Below, in pieces: positions 8,217-15,498 of a stretch of DNA of 19,651 nucleotides. The notes under the pieces are model-generated. The model was not told the DNA's origin. It was given only the letters and a program-made list of their open reading frames with translations, and made no database searches. How positions within the stretch are numbered: position 1 is the stretch's first letter; the number at the start of each line of letters is the position of its first letter. Where the stretch lies: the NCBI GenBank assembly GCA_002338515.1, contig DDIL01000035.1, positions 21,929-41,579 on the forward strand. Reading direction: 5' to 3'. The translations under genes and the position numbers were made by a program. The stretch is from Glaciecola sp. UBA1851 (GTDB lineage Bacteria; Pseudomonadota; Gammaproteobacteria; Enterobacterales; Alteromonadaceae).

Positions 8217-8689
8217 TAGTAACCTGCCTGTGTAGGAGGAACATGCTTAATTCCTTTCATTTTTTCTGCTAACTCTGGTGGCATGTATTCTTCATCGTGT
8301 TTTGCTAATACTTCATGAGCAACAATACGTTGTGCGCCTTCTAAAATGCCGGTTGCAACAATGCCTTGCCCTTCCCTGAATAAATCAGGCAATATTCCTT
8401 GGTACTCAACAGTGATAGCCTCAGGACCAATATCAACTAAATCAAAACTTACGGTAAGTGTATTGTTGTCTCTTGATACGCTTCCTGGAACAACCATGCC
8501 ACCAATTCTGATACGCTGGCCTATGTCAGGCTTCACCCCAGTTTTATCTTTCCCATTAACAATTTCACTTGGCGTAAAGAAAGCATCGACGTTGTCACTT
8601 AAACTAAACAACATAATACCAACCGCCGCCGATACCAATATGATAATACTCGACACTGCAAAAAGACGCTGTTTTCTTCTAGGGTTCAT
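8216..8689 (-). CDS. ccmE: Periplasmic haem chaperone CcmE
   Basis: Receives haem covalently from the CcmABCD complex and delivers it to CcmF. The 157 residues have an N-terminal Arg/Lys-rich start (MNPRRKQRL), a membrane anchor at about 9-29, an OB-fold periplasmic domain, and the haem-binding motif VLAKHDEEYMPPEL, with the haem-attaching histidine at 131 and the conserved tyrosine at 135 (E. coli His130/Tyr134). The ATG at 8689 is preceded by GAGTGGA. It is separated from ccmC by 57 bases, the only sizeable gap in the operon and the place where ccmD normally stands alone. Confidence 0.96.
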   Translation of the reverse strand: MNPRRKQRLFAVSSIIILVSAAVGIMLFSLSDNVDAFFTPSEIVNGKDKTGVKPDIGQRIRIGGMVVPGSVSRDNNTLTVSFDLVDIGPEAITVEYQGILPDLFREGQGIVATGILEGAQRIVAHEVLAKHDEEYMPPELAEKMKGIKHVPPTQAGY

Positions 8690-8746
8690 ATTTCCACTCA
8701 GTTACATTAACTAAAATATTTATTAGGGTTACTTGGTTGCTTGGCC

Positions 8747-8977
8747 TTAATCGGCAATAGCTTGGGCCTGTTTCTGCTTTTTCTTTTGAGCTCTGGCTTG
8801 CATAATTCGCATCGCTCTTTCTTTTTGCTTAATGGCGGCTTGAATGATTTTTTTACGCTCAAATATACTCAGCAATAAAACACATAACAAAGCAGCTATA
8901 CCCACTCCATAACTTAACCAAACAAAAAGTGCTCGGCCCCCCATATCAATAAACGCATGTATACTTTCGAATTTAAA
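8747..8977 (-). other. ccmD: CcmD-like domain within the ccmC frame
   Basis: Encodes residues 277-352 of the fused protein. It carries the CcmD hallmarks: a short amphipathic start (FESIHAFIDMGG), one membrane helix beginning with the aromatic pattern ALFVWLSYG, and a basic cytoplasmic tail (FERKKII... then KKKQKQ). CcmD normally is a separate protein of 45-80 residues that holds CcmE to CcmABC. The reading frame is open across the joint with no in-frame ATG, GTG or TTG at the point where a free CcmD would begin. CcmD is poorly conserved, so the assignment rests on pattern and position. Confidence 0.8.
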
Positions 8978-9805
8978 TCCTTGGGAATAAGCCCAAGTTA
9001 AACCTAAAGCAAAAGCAATTCCAATCCCAATCCACCAATATAGTGATATGACCGCTTTAGGGTTTGCTTGTTCAATTTCAAGTGTGTTTGCAACCCAAGG
9101 TCTATGTCCATCTCGCTTAATCAGTTCATTCTTTAAACGAATGAGTGTAACGACACCAATATAGCCAGCCATACCAACCATCCCCATTAATAAAGGCACC
9201 AACATATCCATTGGCATAGATGGTTTGTCTAGTTTGCTGATTGTTGCGGTTTGATGAAGTGTATTCCACCACTCAACTGAATATTTAATAATAGGAATAT
9301 TAACCACACCCACCATGGCCATAATGGCAGCAGCTTTACCGCCTTGTTGTTTATCATCAAAAGAAGAGTAAAGCGCAATAACACCTAAATATAAGAACAG
9401 TAAGATTAGCTGTGATGTTAACCTTGCGTCCCAAATCCAATAAGTTCCCCAAGTGGGCTTTCCCCATACCGCGCCTGAAAACAAAGAAATAAAAGTAATG
9501 GCTGCACCTATTGGTGCTATGGCGATCATTGCCATCAGTGCACTTCGCCATTGCCACACTACGCCTACAAAAGCAGCAACTGCCATGGCAACGTATGCAC
9601 TTAACGACAACGTCGAAGTAGGCACATGAATGTATATTATTCGATAAACATCAAATTGCTGATAATCGGTTGGCGCAAATGCTAAACCCCAAACAAAAGC
9701 AACAGGCAAGCACACGCAAAATATAGCAGTAAAATATGGCAAAAGGCTGTTACAAGCACTATAGGCTTTTTCTGGTTGAGCAAATGAATTAATCCACTTC
9801 CACAT
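8747..9805 (-). CDS. ccmC: Haem-handling protein CcmC with C-terminal CcmD fusion
   Basis: Loads haem onto CcmE in the periplasm. Residues 1-240 align throughout with E. coli CcmC (245 residues): haem ligand His60 in YRIIYIHVP, the tryptophan-rich WWD region at 114-131 (WGKPTWGTYWIWDARLTS), His184 in SVEWWNTLHQ, and six membrane helices. The protein then continues for about 110 more residues. Residues 252-272 form an extra hydrophobic helix, and residues 277-352 look like a whole CcmD: FESIHAFIDMGGRALFVWLS, a membrane helix to about 314, then a Lys/Arg/Gln-rich tail. Usual CcmC length is about 245-260, so 352 is long. The ATG shares one base with the ccmB stop. The CcmC part is certain; the CcmD part is strongly indicated by motif and by lack of any other ccmD. 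Confidence 0.94.
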   Translation of the reverse strand: MWKWINSFAQPEKAYSACNSLLPYFTAIFCVCLPVAFVWGLAFAPTDYQQFDVYRIIYIHVPTSTLSLSAYVAMAVAAFVGVVWQWRSALMAMIAIAPIGAAITFISLFSGAVWGKPTWGTYWIWDARLTSQLILLFLYLGVIALYSSFDDKQQGGKAAAIMAMVGVVNIPIIKYSVEWWNTLHQTATISKLDKPSMPMDMLVPLLMGMVGMAGYIGVVTLIRLKNELIKRDGHRPWVANTLEIEQANPKAVISLYWWIGIGIAFALGLTWAYSQGFKFESIHAFIDMGGRALFVWLSYGVGIAALLCVLLLSIFERKKIIQAAIKQKERAMRIMQARAQKKKQKQAQAIAD

Positions 9806-10482
9806 TATTGCTGACTCACTTTTAACGAAAATGCAATGACCATTGGGGCCCCAGCTAAAACTAATAAAAATATGCCTGCCATGATACCAAGTTGAAAGGT
9901 AAAAGGTAAATTCATAGAGGCCGAATCAATTGCCGACGTGGCAAATATAAGCAACGGAATAAATAGCGGAATAAGTAATAAACTAACCAACACTCCGCTA
10001 CGTTGCAGTCCAAGGGTTAATGCTACGCCAATCGCCCCTATTAAACTGATGGTTGGTGTACCTAATAGTAACGTCAGCAGAAGTCCCCAATACATATCCG
10101 TCGTCATATTTAAAAATAGAGCTAATAGTGGCGACAATAAAAGTAACGGAACAATGTGCACTATCCAATGCGCAAACACTTTCACTAATACAACTAGATA
10201 CAAAGGCGCGCTAGTTAATGTAATTTGTTCAAGGCTCCCATCTAAAAAGTCATCTCGAAACAGTCTATCCATTCCCATTAATAAGGATAAAATAGCGGCA
10301 ACCCATATAATTGCACCGCTAACCAATTGAAGCGTTTGAGGATTTGGCCCTATGGCTAAGGGGAACAAGGTAACAACCATTAAAAAGAACATAAGTGGCT
10401 GCATCAACTCAGCTCTTTGCCTATAAGCTAGAGATATGTCACGCGTAAATACGGCTTTAAGTTGAAGTCTTGTTTGCGCCAT
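9805..10482 (-). CDS. ccmB: Haem exporter membrane subunit CcmB
   Basis: The membrane partner of the CcmA ATPase; together with CcmC they release holo-CcmE. I choose the ATG at 10482, which shares one base with the ccmA stop (TAATG), giving 225 residues (E. coli 220). A TTG six bases further upstream would add two residues. About six hydrophobic helices are visible, with family blocks MQPLMFFLMVVTLFPLAIGP, RLFRDDFLDGSLEQ, LLLGTPTISLIGAIGVALT and LLIFATSAIDSASMNLP, all closely matching E. coli CcmB. The TAATG junctions at both ends suggest translational coupling. Confidence 0.95.
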   Translation of the reverse strand: MAQTRLQLKAVFTRDISLAYRQRAELMQPLMFFLMVVTLFPLAIGPNPQTLQLVSGAIIWVAAILSLLMGMDRLFRDDFLDGSLEQITLTSAPLYLVVLVKVFAHWIVHIVPLLLLSPLLALFLNMTTDMYWGLLLTLLLGTPTISLIGAIGVALTLGLQRSGVLVSLLLIPLFIPLLIFATSAIDSASMNLPFTFQLGIMAGIFLLVLAGAPMVIAFSLKVSQQ

Positions 10483-11111
10483 TACCAAGCGTACTCCAGC
10501 TCAAACACTCGAGACGGGCGATTAACTGACACTAATTGATGCGAAGTCATAATGACTGCGCCTTGCCTATCTAAAAAGTATTCTATTTTTTCTTCAATTT
10601 GCTTGACTGTATTCACGTCTAAAGCCGTAAATGGCTCGTCTAGTACCCATAGTTTTGCTTCTGGTTTTAACCATAACCTAGCTAAACTCACCCGGCGCTG
10701 TTGACCTGCTGATAAGTTTTTCGCTGGAATATCTTCAAGGCCAGCTAACCCAAGCTCCAAAAGAACATTTGCAATTTTTTCTTTATCAGCAGGCATACCT
10801 TGAAGTTGGCACCAAAACACTAAATTTTCAGTAGCCGTTAATAAATTATTATTGCCTAATTTGTGACCGCAATAAATAAACTCTGGCGCAGCATAATCAA
10901 TCTCATTTAACACACAATAATTATTGATTAAAACCGAACCTGCTTGTGGTTGACTTAAGCCCACTAAAATTCTTAACAAACTTGTTTTACCTGCGCCGTT
11001 TTCACCTTTTAACAACACCAATTCTCCACTTTCAATACTTAAATTGATAGATTGGAATAGCGTGCGGTCTTGTTTTTCGCAACTTAATTGGGTGGCTTGC
11101 AGAACAGGCAA
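10482..11111 (-). CDS. ccmA: Cytochrome c biogenesis ABC transporter ATPase CcmA
   Basis: The ATP-binding subunit that drives release of haem-loaded CcmE from CcmC. The 209 residues show Walker A GENGAGKT (36-43), ABC signature LSAGQQRR (133-140), Walker B LWVLDEP (154-160) and the H-loop histidine in MTSHQ. Alignment with the E. coli N-terminus puts the start at the TTG at 11111; there is no in-frame ATG nearby and only a weak purine stretch upstream. It is the first gene of the ccm-mlaA operon. It diverges from the FliK-like gene across about 230 bases. Confidence 0.94.
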   Translation of the reverse strand: MPVLQATQLSCEKQDRTLFQSINLSIESGELVLLKGENGAGKTSLLRILVGLSQPQAGSVLINNYCVLNEIDYAAPEFIYCGHKLGNNNLLTATENLVFWCQLQGMPADKEKIANVLLELGLAGLEDIPAKNLSAGQQRRVSLARLWLKPEAKLWVLDEPFTALDVNTVKQIEEKIEYFLDRQGAVIMTSHQLVSVNRPSRVFELEYAW

Positions 11112-11142
11112 ATGTAAACTCAGGTTGTTGAAAATTCGGCGA

Positions 11143-11151
11143 ATACTAGCA
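11143..11151 (-). promoter_or_regulatory. Possible extended -10 promoter for the ccm operon
   Basis: On the minus strand TGC-TAGTAT forms an extended -10 about 30 bases before the ccmA TTG. No good -35 lies 16-18 bases upstream. A second possibility a little further up is TTAACC, 17 bases, CATACT. Placement is tentative. Confidence 0.25.
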
Positions 11152-11311
11152 TATAAATCGCAACGATAGTATGCACTTAAGACTGATTATGGTTAAAACA
11201 AAGCTCGAAAAAACCAATTGTTTGATTCGAGTCAAGTTTGCAATAACGCGATCCAAGTCAGCCAAATTGATTAGGATTAAATTAGAACCCTTTATTTGTG
11301 CATGAAGCATA

Positions 11312-11338
11312 TTAAGTTTTCGTTTCAAAAACCGATAA
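11312..11338 (+). promoter_or_regulatory. Sigma-28 (FliA) flagellar promoter
   Basis: TTAAGTTT at 11312-11319, an 11-base spacer, then ACCGATAA at 11331-11338. The established FliA consensus is TAAAGTTT, 11 bases, GCCGATAA, so 14 of 16 positions match with exact spacing. It lies on the correct strand directly before a FliK-type gene. The expected start of transcription, about 5-9 bases after the -10, falls on or next to the ATG at 11345. Confidence 0.8.
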
Positions 11339-11344
11339 AATGGT

Positions 11345-13714
11345 ATGCCCGATTATCCAAATACTAGTCTCCCGTCTGCCAACAGAGTGGTCGATTCATC
11401 TCAAGTAGCTTATCAACCCAATACGCTTGGACACAAAGCGGTACCTCAATCTCGCGCGCATGCTATCGTGTTTACTGTTGTTATGAATAAAAATGATTCA
11501 CTTGTATTAAACGAACAATCCAGTAAAAAAAATATTGAAATCAGTAAAGAATCAATAAAAGGGCTAACCACTCAAAACTTATCAAAAGGTGATAAGTTAA
11601 TATTACTATCTAGTAACTCTCAAAAATCATCGTTTGAAATAGTAAAAAATGGTTTATCAAATCAAGGTGAAAATTCTTTAAAACATTTTAAACCAGCCTT
11701 GGCGGAAAAACTAAATATTACTTGGCCTGATATCAGCACAGATATATTGAGAAAAGTACAACCCAATGTATTAGGCGCGGCAGTATTAAATGCTAACAGC
11801 AACACTGGAATAGAGTTTACGAAAGCGTTAATTAAATTAGCCAATATAAATAACCAGCCGCTTTTAGATATAAAATTGCAAGCTAAAGTTGAAAGTATCA
11901 GTGCATTAAAAATAAACTTAGTAGCGAACTTAGCAAACACAATGGGAGGCAATGTAAATGTGAGTTTAGCATTGCCTGTATTACCCGAATTAAGTGAAAA
12001 ATTATCCAAGGGACAAATCATTTCCCTTGAGTTAAATGCAACTAACATCAATAAAACGTTTTCCAAAATTACGACACTACAAATTGCGACACAAAAAGGC
12101 ACTCAAATAAGTAAACAGTCGCTTGCTGAACTTAATAAAGCAGTGATTAACAACACGAGTTTTAAGCAAACTGTTGAAAATATGCTAGCTAACGTTCTTT
12201 TTTCCCATAAAAATTCGAAAAACTCTGATGTCTTATTTACGCCCAATAATGCTAATCTGAATCTACTACCCAATACCATTAAACAGGCACTTGTCACGCC
12301 AGCTATTGAAGGAAAAAATGAATATAAAAATGGACAGGTAATTATAAATAGCCAGGCAACGAGTAACGGCGATAAAGTATCTATTTTATTAGTCAATAAA
12401 CCACAGGTTATTAGTGTACCTACCTTGACTTTAATCACCGCGGGAGAGAACAATAAATTAGAAACGTTATTAAAGATACTGTCCACCAATAATCATGCTG
12501 GCACTCAAACTTCAGAAGATGTAAATATTAGTCCACAAGCAATAACAAGAACCAGCAGCACTATCCAACAGCCTGTAGTGACGACTCAAAATTCGTTGCA
12601 ACAAAAACTCATTGCGCATTTACTGAACCAAAATAAATCAAACGGTGTTATCTCAAAAATTCATGATTTATCTAATACCTTAAATATCGAATCCAATGAA
12701 AAAGTAAGCACTTCAACCCATAATAAATTAATGCAGCTCACTAGCTTATTAAATAGCGATATTAATATTTCACTATCAAAAACAGAAAAGCTTAGCCAAA
12801 GTATTCCTAACTTATCTAAACAGCTATTATCATTGATTCAAAACGCGCCACTTGAACTAAAAGCGTTTCTGCAACAATCGTTACCTCAATTTGTTACCCA
12901 AAAATTTGGGAATGAAAATAGTTTAACTACATCAAATTTCGAATCATTATTAAATAGCGAAAGTATTAAAGCTCTATTAACTGAAGAGAGTATTCCTAGT
13001 TTACAAACACTGAACATCAATCAAACAACGCATAATCAAAATTATGTGCAAACGAACTCTATAATTAACGGATTAGTTAAAGTATTAACCGCGTCTTTGT
13101 TTGCAAAAATGAATCTTCCCACTAATCAATTGCTTTCAGCACTTCATCAATTTAATACTCAAACTGTTGGAAGCACCAAGCAAGTCAATTTAGCCAGAAA
13201 CTTAAGCAATCAAACTAAAGCCGTTCAAGACTTGAGCAGATTCGATCCAAATAGCAATTTGTTAAAAGAAATTAGTAAAATTCTTGGTAATCATTCGCTA
13301 CACAAATTAGCAGCAACAGAGAATACGCTACAAGGTCAAGATAGCTTTTATTATGCACTCCCCAATATGTTTTCTAGTGAATTAAATGACATTGAAATAT
13401 TAGTAAGAAAGGAAAAAAAGAATAATACGGAAGAAGAAAATACACCTATGCAAACTCAATGGCGACTAAGTATGAAGTTAGATGTTGGAACAAAAGGAGA
13501 GGTATTAGCTAAAGTTAAGCTAATAGAAAATCAATTAAAACTTGATTTGTATACTTCTAATGAAACATTAAAAAAACAAGTTATCTCCTTTCTTCCAATG
13601 CTTGAAAAACGCCTAGTTCAGTCTGGACTAGATATAAAGTCAGCATGTTATTTGGGGAAAATACCTAAAACACTTTATAAAACCGATTTTCAGGTGGTAC
13701 ATGCTTATGCCTAA
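11345..13714 (+). CDS. FliK-like flagellar hook-length control family protein
   Basis: 789 residues. The C-terminal region (about 700-770: WRLSMKLDVGTKGEVLAKVK, then LYTSNETLKKQVISFLPMLE) has the pattern of the FliK C-terminal domain, which binds the FlhB cytoplasmic domain and switches the flagellar export gate from rod/hook to filament substrates. Residues 50-660 are a long Asn/Ser/Leu/Lys/Thr-rich low-complexity stretch, as expected of the FliK ruler region, with no catalytic motif. No signal peptide or membrane helix is seen. The ATG at 11345 has no Shine-Dalgarno and lies only 7 bases from the sigma-28 -10. The gene overlaps a small FlhB-domain gene. It may be a second FliK-type protein rather than the main FliK, which normally lies in the fliE-K cluster; this window cannot decide. 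Confidence 0.8.
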   Translation: MPDYPNTSLPSANRVVDSSQVAYQPNTLGHKAVPQSRAHAIVFTVVMNKNDSLVLNEQSSKKNIEISKESIKGLTTQNLSKGDKLILLSSNSQKSSFEIVKNGLSNQGENSLKHFKPALAEKLNITWPDISTDILRKVQPNVLGAAVLNANSNTGIEFTKALIKLANINNQPLLDIKLQAKVESISALKINLVANLANTMGGNVNVSLALPVLPELSEKLSKGQIISLELNATNINKTFSKITTLQIATQKGTQISKQSLAELNKAVINNTSFKQTVENMLANVLFSHKNSKNSDVLFTPNNANLNLLPNTIKQALVTPAIEGKNEYKNGQVIINSQATSNGDKVSILLVNKPQVISVPTLTLITAGENNKLETLLKILSTNNHAGTQTSEDVNISPQAITRTSSTIQQPVVTTQNSLQQKLIAHLLNQNKSNGVISKIHDLSNTLNIESNEKVSTSTHNKLMQLTSLLNSDINISLSKTEKLSQSIPNLSKQLLSLIQNAPLELKAFLQQSLPQFVTQKFGNENSLTTSNFESLLNSESIKALLTEESIPSLQTLNINQTTHNQNYVQTNSIINGLVKVLTASLFAKMNLPTNQLLSALHQFNTQTVGSTKQVNLARNLSNQTKAVQDLSRFDPNSNLLKEISKILGNHSLHKLAATENTLQGQDSFYYALPNMFSSELNDIEILVRKEKKNNTEEENTPMQTQWRLSMKLDVGTKGEVLAKVKLIENQLKLDLYTSNETLKKQVISFLPMLEKRLVQSGLDIKSACYLGKIPKTLYKTDFQVVHAYA

Positions 13715-14057
13715 TCAAGCTAACAACAAAAAAGCGGTAGCGTTAAAGTATTCACAAAATGAAATGTTGAATCAAAAGCCCTCTCTAAAAACCAGCTCAC
13801 CCCAAGCACCTACAATAGTGGCTAAGGGAGAAGGTGATATAGCGGATCAAATCATTGAATTAGCAAAGCAAAACGGGGTGTTAATCCACAAAGATACGGA
13901 GTTAAACGATATTCTTAGTAAGTTAGATTTGGGACAGGAAATACCTGAGAGCTTGTATCATGTCATCGCAGAATTAATCTCGTTCTCTTACTTACTGCAA
14001 GGGAAGTTTCCTGAAAACTGGAATAATGTTCATGACAAAATTGATTTTAAAGAATAA
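13707..14057 (+). CDS. Stand-alone FlhB cytoplasmic-domain homologue (export switch protein)
   Basis: A 116-residue soluble protein resembling the C-terminal half of the FlhB/YscU cytoplasmic domain: KKAVALKY at residues 8-15, APTIVAKGEGDIADQIIELA at about 34-53, GVLIHKDTELNDIL, then GQEIPESLYHVIAELISFSY. The FlhB membrane part and the self-cleaving NPTH site are absent, so it starts about where processed FlhB resumes. It presumably interacts with the export gate or with FliK-type proteins. Of two in-frame ATGs I choose 13707, 9 bases after AGGTGG; the one at 13701 leaves only 3. Overlap with the FliK-like gene is 8 bases, so they are one transcript. Similar free proteins (FhlB/FlhX type) are known in other bacteria. 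Confidence 0.85.
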   Translation: MPNQANNKKAVALKYSQNEMLNQKPSLKTSSPQAPTIVAKGEGDIADQIIELAKQNGVLIHKDTELNDILSKLDLGQEIPESLYHVIAELISFSYLLQGKFPENWNNVHDKIDFKE

Positions 14058-14064
14058 AAAGCAC

Positions 14065-14080
14065 ATTCCAACAATGGAAT
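14065..14080 (+). other. Small hairpin after the FlhB-like gene
   Basis: ATTCCA and TGGAAT form a perfect 6-bp stem with a 4-base loop (ACAA). It lies 8 bases after the stop and before the main terminator. It has no T-tract and may be chance. Confidence 0.2.
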
Positions 14081-14094
14081 ACAAATAGCCGAAT

Positions 14095-14128
14095 AAAAAA
14101 GCGTAGTTTAAAACGACTACGCTTTTTT
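14095..14128. terminator. Bidirectional rho-independent terminator
   Basis: A perfect 7-bp GC-containing stem (GCGTAGT at 14101-14107, ACTACGC at 14116-14122) with an 8-base loop, flanked by six A on the left and six T on the right. It therefore works on both strands: it ends the FliK-like/FlhB-like transcript (plus) and recA (minus, stop 10 bases away). Confidence 0.9.
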
Positions 14129-14137
14129 AGTTTGATT

Positions 14138-15166
14138 TTACTCAGCGACAGCTACCCCCTCTTCTGGCGCTTTTGTTTTACTCAGTAGCAACTCACCACG
14201 GATCTTACCTTCCAATTCGTTCGCCATTTCAGTGTGCTCTTTAAAGTATTTAACAACGTTAGCTTTACCTTGACCAATACGGTTTCCGCTATAGCTATAC
14301 CATGCACCAGCCTTCTCTACTAATTTAAGCTTTACGCCTAAGTCAATCAATTCGGCTTGCTTACAAATACCTTCGCCATACATAATTTGGAACTCAGCTT
14401 GTTTGAATGGAGGGGCTACCTTATTTTTGACCACTTTTACCCTAGTTTCATTTCCAACAACTTCATCACCATCTTTAATCGCCCCAATTCTACGAATGTC
14501 TAAACGCACAGAAGAGTAGAATTTAAGCGCATTACCACCGGTTGTGGTTTCAGGATTACCAAACATCACACCAATTTTCATTCGAATTTGGTTAATGAAA
14601 ATACATAGCGTGTTAGAACGTTTGATATTCGCTGTTAACTTACGTAAAGCTTGTGACATTAAGCGAGCTTGCAAACCAACATGTGAATCACCCATGTCAC
14701 CTTCAATTTCAGCTCTAGGCGTAAGCGCAGCTACCGAGTCAACAATAACCACATCAACTGCACCTGAACGAACCAACATATCGCAAATTTCTAATGCTTG
14801 CTCGCCTGTATCTGGCTGGGATACAAGTAAATCATCAATATTAACACCCAGTTTCTCGGCGTAAACAGGATCAAGAGCATGTTCTGCATCAACGAATGCG
14901 CAAGTTTTACCAACCTTTTGTGCCTCAGCGATAACTTGTAAAGTTAAAGTTGTTTTACCTGATGACTCTGGTCCGTATATTTCAACCACTCGACCACAAG
15001 GTAAACCGCCTATCCCTAAAGCGATATCGATTGTTAACGAACCAGTAGATATTGCATCAATATCCATAGCCTGATTGTCGCCCAAGCGCATAATAGCGCC
15101 TTTACCAAACTGCTTTTCAATTTGACCTAACGCTGCGTTTAAAGCTTGATTTTTTTTATCGCTCAC
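14138..15166 (-). CDS. recA: DNA recombinase RecA
   Basis: Forms filaments on single-stranded DNA for homologous recombination and activates LexA self-cleavage in the SOS response. The 342 residues contain Walker A GPESSGKT (65-72), Walker B VIVDSVAAL, the DNA-binding L1 loop (EIEGDMGDSHVGLQARLMSQ) and L2 loop (NPETTTGGNALKFY), and the ATPase motif FINQIRMKIG. The length is close to E. coli (353), with a shorter C-terminal tail. The start is GTG at 15166 with AAGGA 8 bases upstream. It is monocistronic: a strong terminator follows at once, and no recX follows. Confidence 0.98.
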   Translation of the reverse strand: MSDKKNQALNAALGQIEKQFGKGAIMRLGDNQAMDIDAISTGSLTIDIALGIGGLPCGRVVEIYGPESSGKTTLTLQVIAEAQKVGKTCAFVDAEHALDPVYAEKLGVNIDDLLVSQPDTGEQALEICDMLVRSGAVDVVIVDSVAALTPRAEIEGDMGDSHVGLQARLMSQALRKLTANIKRSNTLCIFINQIRMKIGVMFGNPETTTGGNALKFYSSVRLDIRRIGAIKDGDEVVGNETRVKVVKNKVAPPFKQAEFQIMYGEGICKQAELIDLGVKLKLVEKAGAWYSYSGNRIGQGKANVVKYFKEHTEMANELEGKIRGELLLSKTKAPEEGVAVAE

Positions 15167-15260
15167 GATTTAGTTCCTTGTAGTTAATACCAGCAAATTT
15201 TACTTACCACGCCGATATTTAAATTGTTCTAACACACTAGATGTAATCATTTATATCGCA

Positions 15261-15288
15261 AGTATACTGTATACCAATACAGTTTCAA
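15261..15288 (-). promoter_or_regulatory. recA promoter with LexA operator between -35 and -10
   Basis: Read on the minus strand: -35 TTGAAA (15288-15283), then a 16-base LexA box CTGTATTGGTATACAG (15282-15267), then -10 TATACT (15266-15261). The operator fits CTGT-N8-ACAG perfectly and fills the spacer exactly, as in the E. coli recA promoter. This predicts LexA repression and SOS induction, with a leader of about 85-90 bases before the GTG. Confidence 0.93.
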
Positions 15289-15498
15289 CACTTTGTTTCA
15301 TTTAATTTCCATCTATTTGAAATATATGATGTTTTATTGTTTTTGGGTATATTCATGCGCTATTTTTGCTAACAAAACATAAATTTAAAGTGCAACCATC
15401 ATCGAATTAATGTATCGCGGACTGCTTATCATTAAATAACCCATACAATTTTTCAATTGTCATAAAACTGCGAATAAGAATAACAACAATAAAAAGGC
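15289..15498. other. Intergenic region between recA promoter and pncC
   Basis: About 210 AT-rich bases between the recA -35 and the pncC stop. I see no gene longer than about 20 codons, no clear terminator for pncC and no other operator. It appears to be spacer sequence upstream of the recA promoter. Confidence 0.4.

Noticed and set aside
8690..8746. A hidden free-standing ccmD in the ccmC-ccmE gap
   Set aside because: Only 57 bases, no open frame of CcmD size; the CcmD-like sequence is in the ccmC frame instead.
11146..11328. A 60-codon open frame on the minus strand between ccmA and the FliK-like gene
   Set aside because: Low-complexity hydrophobic translation, no homology recognised, and it covers the region where the ccm promoter and the sigma-28 promoter are expected.
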